A DNA stretch of 32,648 nucleotides from Lachnospiraceae bacterium. Lineage in GTDB: Bacteria > Bacillota_A > Clostridia > Lachnospirales > Lachnospiraceae. Positions within the stretch are counted from its first letter, which is position 1; every line of letters begins with the position of its first letter. Position numbers and translations under genes: made by a program. Below, piece after piece: positions 17,148 to 25,855 of this stretch. A model generated the notes under the pieces. It was not told where the DNA came from. It saw nothing but the letters and a program-made list of their open reading frames with translations, and did not search any database. The stretch lies in contig SFGN01000026.1 of assembly GCA_004556565.1 (NCBI GenBank), positions 1 to 32,648 of the forward strand. Reading direction: 5' to 3'.

Positions 17148-20100
17148 TTGAATTTTAATGATAATCCTGAGGAGTTAAAAAGAGAAGAACAAGAGATATT
17201 AGATGCTTTGATATCACGAATGGATCGTGTTCTGCAGAGTCTTGACAATAGAATGAGAAATTACGTTGCAGAGGCAAAAAACGCAGATATTTCTGTTAAT
17301 CCAGATTTATATTTGTCGCAGATTTTGGCGCAGCAGGGCATGAAGGATACTGCAGAAAATAGGAAAAAAATACTGCAGGCAAGGGATGAATTATATCATA
17401 CAAGGTTATTGCTTCATTACGAGGATTCTCATGGTAGTGGGATTGATGAAGTAAAGGTTGGACTCCACTCATGTATGCATGGAACAGATCAGTTTGTTAC
17501 AGCATGGACTATGCCCTTGTGTCGTCACTATATATTGGATAATGCATCGACAGAGTATGAAAGCATAGTTAAGGGGAAGCATGGAGAAGAATATCACACT
17601 CAGTACAAATTGCTTGTGAAAAATCAGGTAACACTTCGATTTACACGAGTAATAAAAGCATTAAACATGTTCCCTGGTATTTTTGATGATAAAACATTGG
17701 AAATGATGAAGGGAAAAGGATTCATGAGTGATAAATTTCTGGATGAGATGATTAAGAGGTTTAATCCAGATGATTATGATCCGGATGCAGCTGCAAAGAT
17801 TATTTCTGATGAGTTTTTACAGGAATTATTGGAGCGCAGATCTACGCCTGAATTTAAGAATATTGTATTTTCTATTCAGAAGAAGCAAGGTGAAATTATT
17901 CAGGCTTCATATGATAGGGATATGATTGTACAAGGCTGTGCGGGATCGGGTAAATCTATGATTATGCTTCACAGATTACCGATTCTTTTATACGACAATC
18001 CGAATAGTCTTAGTAGAACGAATCTGTATGTTATAACACCTTCTCAGATGTATATTCAGTTGGCTGAGAATATGAGACATCAGTTGGAAATCTCAGACAT
18101 CAATATGGGTACAATAGAGCAGTATTATGATCATTGCATTGCTAAGTATGCAGGTCATAAAGCCGGTGAGTATGGCAAGATTAATTATGGTTCCAAGATT
18201 AGCTCGGATAATGAAAAATATGTATATTCGCAGAAATGCATAGCCGATATTATAGCTTATTTTGAATCAATTGGTAAAAACGAAGTGTCTTTAGATAAGG
18301 CTCATGCGTTATTTTCAATAAAAGAAAATGATAAGCGTCCCGCAGATACATATGCACAAAGAATTAGTAACAGACTTTTGAAATTGCAGGATGTAATGAA
18401 TGCCAATAATGAGGTTGTAGTTAAATACTTCAAAGGAATAAGGGATTCCTTGGATGCATTATACACTTTGAGTGTGACATTGCAACATAGAAAGAATGAA
18501 GTAATTAGAGAAATTACAAAGCAGATTTCTAAGAATGAAGAGGAAATTGCAAAGGCCAAAAAGGAATTAGAAAAGCTTAATCCAGAAGAGAATGCTGTAG
18601 CTATTCAGAATAGAAATAACACAATAGAAGCAGCAGAAAAGAAGATTGAGCACCTGAGAGCAGAATTGCTTTCGATTGAAGCGGATGAAGAGTACTTTAA
18701 TTCTCTCCTTGGACTTAATGAGAAAATTGAATCTGTACTTGAACCGTTCACTATTCTTAAGAATGAGTTTAGCCAGAATACAGTAAAAGACATTTATGAA
18801 GCTATAAATCGTACAGGGCAGCTGATTGGTGGATTTTTTATGTTGTCCTGGGAATTTTCGAAGATTGAGGATAAATATGCAGATTATCTTGGCGCAATAA
18901 GCAGGGATGTTGATAACGCCGGAAAATGTATTGCTGTTCTTCAGAGCACGACAGATAAATATCTTGATTTTGACTATTACAGCAAAATTAGAGAGGAACG
19001 GGAAGAACTGTCTGGTGCAAGCGCAAATGCAATACGAAGTGCCTATGAATTAATAATGGGTAATATTGGAATCAAGCCAGCAGAAAGTGGAAATATTAGA
19101 GCTATAAAGTGTTCACCTTACATATATTTGCAAGTGCTTTATTGTTATCAAGGAGCTCCATCATACAGAGAATCACTGCTGGCAATAGATGAAGCTCAGG
19201 GTATTGCACCTGAGGAAATTAGGTTACTGAAAAATATCAACGGGAACAATGTTGTCTTTAATATGTATGGAGATGTTTATCAGCATATTGAAGGTACAAA
19301 GGGTGTTGATAGTTGGGATGAATACAGAGAAATTGTAGATTTTGATTATTATGAGATGCTGGAGAATTATCGAAATGCTTCTCAAATTACGGAGTATTGT
19401 AACCGTGTATTTGGCATGAATATGAATCCGATCAATACTCCTGGTAAAGGTGTTCATGAACTGCATACGGATTCAGAATTCAGAAATGAAATGATAACAC
19501 AGTTAATGGATACACAAAGGGCGGGGCTTGCTGCAATCCTTGTAAATGACGATGCGGAAGCAAGGAGTCTTATGGACATGTTTTCCTCGTATGAGCAAAA
19601 GTTCCATGATATGACAGATGAAGAATTTAGTATTCATAGAACCAGATGGAATATCATGAGTATTGATGATGCGAAGGGACTTGAATTTAGTTCTGTAATA
19701 GTTCTCTCCGGTCGAATGAGTAGGAATGAGAGATACATTGCGTTTACGCGTGCACTTGATGATTTGTATATTTATCCTGATTTGCTAGATGTTACCGGAT
19801 TTGAGAAGAAACCAAGAAAAAAGAAAGACGGTGAACAGGAAAGCGGTAATTCTGAAGCGCAGAACCAGAAAACAGAAGATTCGAATCGGGTGGCGGAAAC
19901 TGTTGTAAATGTAAAAGACAAGCCTAAGCATGGGGCAGAAAAAATTGAAAAGAATCATTCAAAGAGTGCAGTGAGAGAATATTTCGAAAGCAACGGATTG
20001 GAAGTAGTCGATAATCGAGACCAGGGTGGAAGGCTCTGGGTTATTGGTGAGAAAGTGGCTATCAGGAATATAGTAAACGCCGCAATTGCTAAGTTTGGAA

Positions 20101-20171
20101 TATCTGGAAAGTACGCAGTCGGAAAAGAGATTAAGAATAAAAATGGATGGTGTACGAAGACGGATAAATAA
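17148..20171 (+). CDS. HelD/UvrD-like SF1 helicase
   Basis: A 1007-aa protein with SF1 motifs: Walker A QGCAGSGKSMIMLHRLPILLY (about residue 260, close to the HelD signature), DEAQ box LLAIDEAQGIAPEE (about 678), motif III-like FNMYGDVYQHI, motif IV LENYRNASQI (about 737), and motifs V-VI DDAKGLEFSSVIVL then RYIAFTRALDDLYI (about 838-872). A charged coiled coil at about 448-520 interrupts the helicase core, as HelD-type arms do. A basic linker leads to a 70-residue C-terminal domain (AVREYFESNGLEVVDNRD) of unknown role. HelD proteins recycle stalled RNA polymerase; relatives in defence islands may process nucleic acid instead. The TTG start has AGGGTG 8 bases upstream. Confidence 0.83.
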   Translation: MNFNDNPEELKREEQEILDALISRMDRVLQSLDNRMRNYVAEAKNADISVNPDLYLSQILAQQGMKDTAENRKKILQARDELYHTRLLLHYEDSHGSGIDEVKVGLHSCMHGTDQFVTAWTMPLCRHYILDNASTEYESIVKGKHGEEYHTQYKLLVKNQVTLRFTRVIKALNMFPGIFDDKTLEMMKGKGFMSDKFLDEMIKRFNPDDYDPDAAAKIISDEFLQELLERRSTPEFKNIVFSIQKKQGEIIQASYDRDMIVQGCAGSGKSMIMLHRLPILLYDNPNSLSRTNLYVITPSQMYIQLAENMRHQLEISDINMGTIEQYYDHCIAKYAGHKAGEYGKINYGSKISSDNEKYVYSQKCIADIIAYFESIGKNEVSLDKAHALFSIKENDKRPADTYAQRISNRLLKLQDVMNANNEVVVKYFKGIRDSLDALYTLSVTLQHRKNEVIREITKQISKNEEEIAKAKKELEKLNPEENAVAIQNRNNTIEAAEKKIEHLRAELLSIEADEEYFNSLLGLNEKIESVLEPFTILKNEFSQNTVKDIYEAINRTGQLIGGFFMLSWEFSKIEDKYADYLGAISRDVDNAGKCIAVLQSTTDKYLDFDYYSKIREEREELSGASANAIRSAYELIMGNIGIKPAESGNIRAIKCSPYIYLQVLYCYQGAPSYRESLLAIDEAQGIAPEEIRLLKNINGNNVVFNMYGDVYQHIEGTKGVDSWDEYREIVDFDYYEMLENYRNASQITEYCNRVFGMNMNPINTPGKGVHELHTDSEFRNEMITQLMDTQRAGLAAILVNDDAEARSLMDMFSSYEQKFHDMTDEEFSIHRTRWNIMSIDDAKGLEFSSVIVLSGRMSRNERYIAFTRALDDLYIYPDLLDVTGFEKKPRKKKDGEQESGNSEAQNQKTEDSNRVAETVVNVKDKPKHGAEKIEKNHSKSAVREYFESNGLEVVDNRDQGGRLWVIGEKVAIRNIVNAAIAKFGISGKYAVGKEIKNKNGWCTKTDK

Positions 20172-20191
20172 CATGAAGGAAGGGTGTAGAA

Positions 20192-21985
20192 ATGGCAACT
20201 TCAATAGAAGTACAAAAGCAAAGTGTTAAGCAGTTATTGGAGAGCGGAAAAGCTCATCCATTTGTAATACCAGAATACCAGAGACCATATGCTTGGTCTG
20301 ATGATCAAGTTATCACATTGTTTGAAGATTTGTGGGATTTCGCCTCTAGTCAGGAGGGCGAAGAAACTCAGGGTACATATTTCTTAGGGACGGTTGTTTC
20401 TTATGAAAATGAAAATGGTGAGCAGGAAATTATCGATGGGCAGCAGAGAATTACATCCTTGTTTTTGCTTCTTCGTGCCATATATACAAAGCTTCAAGCT
20501 GCAGATACAAAAAGTAAGGAAGCAGTTAACTTTATTAACCAGATTGAGCCTGCAATATGGCGTACTAACAAGCTAACAGGTGAGGTTGATTATTCCAATA
20601 TATTGTTGGAATCAAGAGTTGTTAATAATGAAGGAAATTCAATTCTTAGGGATATCCTTAAAGAAGGAAAGACTGTAGATGGAGCCAAAGATAATTATTC
20701 TAAGAATTACAATAAATTCTTGGAACTGTACGAAAAAGCCAGTCAGGACAATCCTTTGATTATTTACGAGTTTATCTATTCAGTGCTGAACCAGGCTATT
20801 TTGCTTCCTATTACTGCAGATACGCAGGATACCGCGTTGACAATCTTTTCAACACTGAATGATAGAGGGCTTCCTCTTTCTGATGCGGATATCTTCAAAG
20901 CAAAGATTTATGGACAGCTACCTGCTGAAAAGAAAAGTGAGTTTATAGACGAATGGAAAGAACTTGATGATAAAGCTGAATATGCCGGAGAGAGTATACA
21001 GTCTTTATTTTATTACTACATGTTTTATCTTCGTGCGGTTGAGAAGGATGATAAGTCTACAACGCCTGGTCTACGTAAATATTATGCTGGAGCTGGTAAT
21101 AAGTTCTCGAAATTGTTTGATGATAATTTGCTCAGCAATTTGAAAAAGATATTAAACATTTGGCTAGTGGTTAACAAAAAGGAAATAGTAGAAGGCGAAG
21201 CATGGACAGAAAATAAGGATATACAGAAAATACTGGATGCGCTAAATTCGTATCCTAATGAATTTTGGAAGTATCCAGTGATAGTTTATTATCTGCAGCA
21301 TAGTGACACCGAGGATTTTGAAAAGAATTTTTTAAAGTTCTGTAGAAAACTGTTTGCTGATTTGCTGTCCGTTTATCTGGAGATACCTACAATCAATGCA
21401 GTTAAGTCAGCAATTTTGAAATTAGATGTTTCTATTATTGGAAGTAGTAAACCAAGCTTTGAATTTAGAACTGTAGATAGTCAGGTGCTTGCTGATAGGA
21501 TAAAAAATCCTCATAGAAATGCAGTTCGTATGCTTCTTAAGATTATGGCTTACGAAGAACAAGATGAGGTACTTCCTGACAAATGGGAGATTGAACATAT
21601 TCTTCCACAAAAATGGCAGGCTAATTATTTTTTGAATATAAGTGACGATATCATCAAGGAAAAGATAGAGCATATTGGTAATAAGATTCCTTTTGAAAAG
21701 AAGCTCAATATCGTTGCTGGAAACGGATATTTCGGAAAGAAGAAAAAACAGTACGAGGAGTCTGGAATTGTCATTACAAAGAATATGTCAAAGCTGGATA
21801 GTGATGACTGGAATCTTGATAATATTGCTGAACGTGATATTCGTGTTTCAGATGCATTAAAAGCTGTGTTGAAGAGATGGAATGATGAGTATGTAGCAGA
21901 TCCTGTAGTGTCAGTAGATACCGCAGCTCCATCTGCAGAACAACTTGCTATGATTGAAGAATTTAAGAAGAAGGGATGGGTGTAA
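20192..21985 (+). CDS. GmrSD-like DUF262/DUF1524 protein (putative type IV restriction enzyme)
   Basis: A 597-aa protein. The N-terminal DUF262 (ParB/sulfiredoxin-like) domain carries IPEYQRPYAW (about residue 27) and IIDGQQRITSL (about 79); the DGQQR motif is the nucleotide-binding hallmark. The C-terminal DUF1524 HNH-type nuclease region has EIEHILPQKW (about 466) followed by HIGNKIPFEKKLNIVAG and YFGKKKKQY, which matches the family's His-Asn-Lys arrangement. Proteins of this pair (GmrSD, BrxU) cut DNA with modified bases and so restrict modified phages. Both catalytic ends seem intact. A clear AAGGAAGGG site precedes the ATG. It follows the HelD-like gene by 20 bases, so co-transcription is likely. 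Confidence 0.88.
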   Translation: MATSIEVQKQSVKQLLESGKAHPFVIPEYQRPYAWSDDQVITLFEDLWDFASSQEGEETQGTYFLGTVVSYENENGEQEIIDGQQRITSLFLLLRAIYTKLQAADTKSKEAVNFINQIEPAIWRTNKLTGEVDYSNILLESRVVNNEGNSILRDILKEGKTVDGAKDNYSKNYNKFLELYEKASQDNPLIIYEFIYSVLNQAILLPITADTQDTALTIFSTLNDRGLPLSDADIFKAKIYGQLPAEKKSEFIDEWKELDDKAEYAGESIQSLFYYYMFYLRAVEKDDKSTTPGLRKYYAGAGNKFSKLFDDNLLSNLKKILNIWLVVNKKEIVEGEAWTENKDIQKILDALNSYPNEFWKYPVIVYYLQHSDTEDFEKNFLKFCRKLFADLLSVYLEIPTINAVKSAILKLDVSIIGSSKPSFEFRTVDSQVLADRIKNPHRNAVRMLLKIMAYEEQDEVLPDKWEIEHILPQKWQANYFLNISDDIIKEKIEHIGNKIPFEKKLNIVAGNGYFGKKKKQYEESGIVITKNMSKLDSDDWNLDNIAERDIRVSDALKAVLKRWNDEYVADPVVSVDTAAPSAEQLAMIEEFKKKGWV

Positions 21986-22013
21986 TCCTGACGATTATGG
22001 GAAGGAGGGTTCT

Positions 22014-22610
22014 ATGGACAGTACATTAAAGTATTACAACCAAAATGCAGACCAGTTTGTTCAGGGAACTCTCTCTGTAGATTTTAAGCAGACGCAGGAT
22101 AGATTTCTTGCAAAGTTACCAGAAGATGCATATATTTTAGATTTCGGATGTGGCTCCGGTCGTGATACAAAATATTTCCTTGAAAATGGTTATCAGGTGG
22201 ATGCTGCAGATGGCTCAGAAGAGCTTTGCAAAATAGCTAGTGATTATACTGGAATCAAGGTTAAACAAATGCTTTTTGGAGAGTTGTGCGATGTTGATAA
22301 GTATGATGGCATCTGGGCATGTTCGTCCATACTTCATTTATCAAAAGATACTTTAGCTGATGTACTAAAAAAGATGGCAGCAGCATTAAAGGATAGTGGA
22401 GTAATTTATACATCCTTTAAGTATGGTGAATTTGAAGGTGAACGAAACGGTAGGTATTTTACAGATTTTACAATTGAAGCTTTTAAAGAATATTTACAGA
22501 ATATTCCGGAACTTCAGATAGAGGAATACTGGATTACAGGTGATGTAAGACCTGGAAGGGGTGAGGAGAAGTGGCTGAATCTGATTTTGCGAAAGTCGGA
22601 TATTCATTAA
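22014..22610 (+). CDS. class I SAM-dependent methyltransferase
   Basis: A 198-aa Rossmann-fold methyltransferase. Motif I is ILDFGCGSGRDT (about residue 40), the acidic residue ending strand 2 is in VDAADGSEEL, and the later strand motif is YDGIWACSSILHL. This is the TehB/UbiE-like small-molecule methyltransferase pattern, and the substrate cannot be told. It differs from DNA methyltransferases because it lacks a (D/N)PPY motif. The start at 22014 follows GAAGGAGGG closely and is 29 bases past the DUF262 stop; an upstream ATG at 21954 lies inside that gene and is rejected. Its 3' end overlaps the next gene's GTG start by 40 bases. Confidence 0.85.
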   Translation: MDSTLKYYNQNADQFVQGTLSVDFKQTQDRFLAKLPEDAYILDFGCGSGRDTKYFLENGYQVDAADGSEELCKIASDYTGIKVKQMLFGELCDVDKYDGIWACSSILHLSKDTLADVLKKMAAALKDSGVIYTSFKYGEFEGERNGRYFTDFTIEAFKEYLQNIPELQIEEYWITGDVRPGRGEEKWLNLILRKSDIH

Positions 22611-23749
22611 CAATTGATGGAAAATATTATAATACGCTGGATATCGAGTCATTTTCTCTTATGATGAAGGATCCTTCTTATTGCTATAAGTTCTATTGGC
22701 TGGAAGCAATTGTGCAGCTAATATCTGAGGGCATAAGGGAAACAACCTTCGATGCAATTATTGATGAGATGATTTGCAATGCCTGGTATTCGGTAAGAGA
22801 ATTCCACATCCACTTGAGTGGAATGCAGCCCACTGGCCAGGTAAGAGATGGTTTGGAAAGAGCGGTATTGCTTCTTACTGAGCTTTCAGATTTACCGGCA
22901 AATGCATCCAAGGTTGAAATAAAGAATGCAATTACAGAGCATAATCCTGAGTTGAAGGCTTATAAAGAGCAGCTTACTAACATGGTTCCATATCGAGCTC
23001 TGGCAGGATTCTTTAATAAAAGCAGTGAGGCCGCAGACTGGGGAAGTATTCGCAGAATGACCGCTTACATAGAACGAATAAATAGGGATACTGTGCTTTT
23101 GCCATACACATTGGGTGAGGAAAGCAAGCTTAAGAAGAAAGTTTATTTTCAGGATGCCTGGGTGGAAATGATTCAGGATCAGACGGTATCGATTTTGGGC
23201 TGGATACAGTACGAGAAGGTGAAATGGTTGCAGAACAATAATCCTGAAGTTCCCGGATTAATTTATAAGTTGGCTCCAATGGATGAAAAGATGCGTAAGC
23301 TGAATAATGTTCGTAAGCTCTGGGAAGGCATTCTGGATGTTAGTGATATTAGGGATGTGTTTACAGATGAGCCGGTCGTTTCAAAGCAGTATGATGTAGA
23401 TCATTTTATCCCATGGTCATTTGTTATGAATGATGAGTTGTGGAATCTGATGCCGATGGATTCATCACTGAATTCTTCAAAGAGCAATAGGCTTCCGAAA
23501 TGGAATCCATTCTTTATCCGGTTTGCTAAGAATCAGTTTATTATGTATCAGCTGATTCATGAAAAGGAAGGCATTAGAAAACTATATGAGCCTTGCTATA
23601 GGGATAATTTGCATTCCATCTGGGCAGGACAGGAGCTTTACCGTAAGGGTAACAGTGAAGAAGAATTTATGAATATCTTGCAGAAGAATATGCAGCCTGT
23701 GTATGATTCTGCCAGAAGACAGGGATATGAGGTTTGGAATAGAGGTTGA
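22571..23749 (+). CDS. HNH endonuclease domain protein
   Basis: A 392-aa protein with a C-terminal HNH nuclease: YDVDHFIPWSFV (about residue 273, with DH as the first histidine pair), LWNLMPMDSSLNSSKSN (the Asn helix) and then RLP. The N-terminal 240 residues, with YKFYWLEAIVQLI and REFHIHLSGMQP, form a helical domain seen in HNH proteins linked to restriction, where it may bind DNA or a partner. The reaction inferred is metal-dependent DNA nicking or cleavage. The GTG start has AAGGGG about 9 bases upstream and overlaps the methyltransferase gene by 40 bases, suggesting coupling. The family is clear; the target is unknown. Confidence 0.82.
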   Translation: MAESDFAKVGYSLTIDGKYYNTLDIESFSLMMKDPSYCYKFYWLEAIVQLISEGIRETTFDAIIDEMICNAWYSVREFHIHLSGMQPTGQVRDGLERAVLLLTELSDLPANASKVEIKNAITEHNPELKAYKEQLTNMVPYRALAGFFNKSSEAADWGSIRRMTAYIERINRDTVLLPYTLGEESKLKKKVYFQDAWVEMIQDQTVSILGWIQYEKVKWLQNNNPEVPGLIYKLAPMDEKMRKLNNVRKLWEGILDVSDIRDVFTDEPVVSKQYDVDHFIPWSFVMNDELWNLMPMDSSLNSSKSNRLPKWNPFFIRFAKNQFIMYQLIHEKEGIRKLYEPCYRDNLHSIWAGQELYRKGNSEEEFMNILQKNMQPVYDSARRQGYEVWNRG

Positions 23750-23753
23750 TAAT

Positions 23754-24119
23754 ATGCGACTTAGAAATGTTCTGATTGCTGTTAATGATATGGATAGAGC
23801 AATCAGATTTTATAAAGAAATATTTGGTTTGCAGGTAATTCTGGATCAGGACGGCAATGTGATAATGTCTGAGGGATTGGTACTACAGGATGCAAAGATA
23901 TGGCAGCGGTTCCTGGACAAGGAGTTGATTCCAAAGAATAATATGACAGAGCTTTATTTTGAGGAGCCTGACATAGAAGGTTTTGTTAAAAAGTTGGAAG
24001 GATCGGACTTTGAAATAGAGTATGTTAATGAGTTGATGGAGCATTCATGGGGACAGAGGGTTGTAAGATTTTATGATCCAGATGGAAATCTTATCGAGGT
24101 TGGAACTCCGGTGAATTAG
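23754..24119 (+). CDS. VOC (glyoxalase/bleomycin-resistance) family protein
   Basis: A 121-aa single VOC-fold protein. The repeat begins RNVLIAVNDMDRAIRFYKEIFGL and closes with QRVVRFYDPDGNLIEV, both standard for the superfamily. The first metal-ligand position, usually His, is not His here, so metal-dependent glyoxalase activity is doubtful; ligand binding or resistance-like roles are possible. The start at 23754 has AGAGG 8 bases upstream and begins 4 bases after the HNH gene's stop. An earlier ATG at 23703 lies inside that gene. It is probably a general small-molecule passenger rather than a defence gene. Confidence 0.88.
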   Translation: MRLRNVLIAVNDMDRAIRFYKEIFGLQVILDQDGNVIMSEGLVLQDAKIWQRFLDKELIPKNNMTELYFEEPDIEGFVKKLEGSDFEIEYVNELMEHSWGQRVVRFYDPDGNLIEVGTPVN

Positions 24120-24130
24120 GAGCTGATGAT

Positions 24131-24862
24131 ATGGGTAACGAAAGCGGTACATGGATAATGTATGGTGTAGACTGGGATGATCCGGAGTGTATTCATACAG
24201 TAGACGAAGCAATTGAATATATCAATAAAGTAGGATTCCTGCCGCTTTTTAAGAATGAGATTCCGGGATTTTCACTTGAGGAGCGGACAGTTCCTGAGTA
24301 TTGGTGGTGCGAAGATCCAAAGGTGGATCCGTGGATGTGGCGAGAAATTATCGCTAGAAGCGGTAAGGTAGCATATGGCAAATTCTTTAACAAGAAGGCT
24401 GGATTTATTTCGGTGGAATGGTTGCCGGTATTTGCAAATTACCGTAGGGATGGTTATGACTTCGATGCTCTCTATGAGGATTGTAAGGCACCGCGGAAAC
24501 ACAAAAAGATAATGGATAATTTTATAGAGGATAAGGTAGATTCAGAAATTCTTTCCAATCAGCTGAAGGTAATGGCCGGATTTGGAAAAGATGGAGAGAA
24601 AGGTTTCGATGGAGCTGTCACCACTCTAATGATGCAGCTATATCTTTGCAATTCTGATTTTAGAAAACGCAAGAATAAAAAGGGGCAGGAGTATGGCTGG
24701 AATGTAGCGGCATATTGTGCTCCGGAGCATTTATGGGGATATGATACAGTGACTGCTTCGTATAAGGAAGATCCTAAAGTATCTTGGGAAAGAATTGTAG
24801 AGCACATACATGAAATTTATCCGATTGCTACTGATAAGCAGATAAGGAAGGTGCTGAAATGA
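24131..24862 (+). CDS. AlkZ-related / winged-helix-type protein of unknown function
   Basis: A 243-aa soluble protein rich in Trp and Tyr. Characteristic stretches are VDEAIEYINKVGFLPLFKNE, PEYWWCEDPKVDPWMWREI and YGKFFNKKAGFISVEWLP. I recall this type being annotated as AlkZ-related, i.e. distantly linked to winged-helix DNA glycosylases that repair damaged or crosslinked DNA, but I see no catalytic motif I can vouch for. The C-terminal ATDKQIRKVLK may be a winged-helix-like end. A good AGGAG site precedes the ATG. Its stop overlaps the ATG of the next gene by four bases (ATGA). Function is tentative. Confidence 0.65.
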   Translation: MGNESGTWIMYGVDWDDPECIHTVDEAIEYINKVGFLPLFKNEIPGFSLEERTVPEYWWCEDPKVDPWMWREIIARSGKVAYGKFFNKKAGFISVEWLPVFANYRRDGYDFDALYEDCKAPRKHKKIMDNFIEDKVDSEILSNQLKVMAGFGKDGEKGFDGAVTTLMMQLYLCNSDFRKRKNKKGQEYGWNVAAYCAPEHLWGYDTVTASYKEDPKVSWERIVEHIHEIYPIATDKQIRKVLK

Positions 24863-25200
24863 ATATACAAATATTTGGTACGAAGAAGTGCAATGATACA
24901 AAGAAGGCAGAACGCTTTTTCAAAGAGCGTGGAATCAAGTATCAGTTTATTGATATGAAAGAAAAAGGCATGAGCAAGGGAGAGTTTACATCAGTGGCTC
25001 AGGCCAACGGTGGAATCGAGAATATGATTAACTGGGAGGGCAAAGATCAAGATACTCTTGCGCTGATTAAGTATATTGCAGATGAGGATAAATTAGAGAA
25101 GATTTTGGAGAATCCTTCTGTGATTAAAACTCCGATTGTTAGAAATGGAAAGCAGTCTACCTTGGGATATCAACCTGAGGTTTGGAAGGGATGGAGCTGA
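24859..25200 (+). CDS. ArsC/Spx-family thioredoxin-fold protein
   Basis: A 113-aa protein with the ArsC/YffB/Spx fold. The N-terminal strand leads to GTKKCNDTKKAERFF, with a single Cys at residue 11 rather than the CxxC of Spx. This is followed by YQFIDMKEKG and later the cis-proline strand IKTPIVRNGK. Relatives with one Cys are glutathione- or thiol-dependent reductases or Spx-like regulators. A true arsenate reductase role is not supported, as no ars genes are nearby. It overlaps the preceding gene by four bases, so the two are translationally coupled. Confidence 0.85.
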   Translation: MNIQIFGTKKCNDTKKAERFFKERGIKYQFIDMKEKGMSKGEFTSVAQANGGIENMINWEGKDQDTLALIKYIADEDKLEKILENPSVIKTPIVRNGKQSTLGYQPEVWKGWS

Positions 25201-25201
25201 T

Positions 25202-25843
25202 ATGCGTGAGCAGGAACAGAGGAAGGTATCCTTCCAGGGAACAATTAAATCAGTACAACCAAGATCTAATGTGTGGAAATATCGCTTAGATAATCGTACT
25301 CATAGTATGACTGGTTACAATATCTTTCTTACAGGTATTGATGATGGTGAGGAGAGGGATTTCGTTATTGCTATTTCTGAGAAGCAGCAGGAAAAGTATA
25401 AGTTCCATATCGGTGATGAGATAAAAGGGACTGGCTGGACAAAGAAATATCCTGAATGGGAATATGCTGATTATTATCGCACAGGAGCACTTAAGAAGCT
25501 CCAAGAGAATAATGTAGTTCCGATTAAGGATGATTCGCCTTGGTTGTCAGAAGTTCCTGAACTGTCTGTATATGATTGGCGTGGCTGCAGAATGCTCGAT
25601 AAGAAGTGTTGGAGCGGTAAATGTTTCCAGTGCAAATGGGCATGTATGGCCAATGTTACGATTGAATATAATTGGGGAGTGACTCAGAAGTACAGATTTG
25701 AATCGTTCTGTTATGGCCCGAAAAACTGTAAGTTGTACAAGATGGGTAAGCCAAGAGCAGTTCCTTATAAGGATTGTGGTAGCGGCTATGATGAAGGCTG
25801 GCTGGATGAGATTTGTACAGAAAATAGAGATGATGAAGAATAG
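25202..25843 (+). CDS. OB-fold-like N-terminus with Cys-rich C-terminus, unknown function
   Basis: A 213-aa protein. Residues 5-95 look like an OB-type β-barrel (VSFQGTIKSVQP, then DFVIAIS, then FHIGDEIKGTGW), as in nucleic-acid-binding domains. The C-terminal part has nine cysteines, with the cluster C-x6-C-x4-C-x2-C-x3-C (RGCRMLDKKCWSGKCFQCKW) and further FCYGPKNC, which suggests a zinc or iron-sulphur site. I do not know the family's function. RNA or DNA binding is a reasonable guess. The start at 25202 lies one base after the previous stop, with GGATGGAG upstream. Confidence 0.65.
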   Translation: MREQEQRKVSFQGTIKSVQPRSNVWKYRLDNRTHSMTGYNIFLTGIDDGEERDFVIAISEKQQEKYKFHIGDEIKGTGWTKKYPEWEYADYYRTGALKKLQENNVVPIKDDSPWLSEVPELSVYDWRGCRMLDKKCWSGKCFQCKWACMANVTIEYNWGVTQKYRFESFCYGPKNCKLYKMGKPRAVPYKDCGSGYDEGWLDEICTENRDDEE

Positions 25844-25855
25844 GAGGCGACTTTA

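Noticed and set aside
24859..25200. Arsenate reductase
   Set aside because: Fold matches ArsC/YffB, but no other arsenic genes are near and the single-Cys pattern is shared by non-arsenic family members.
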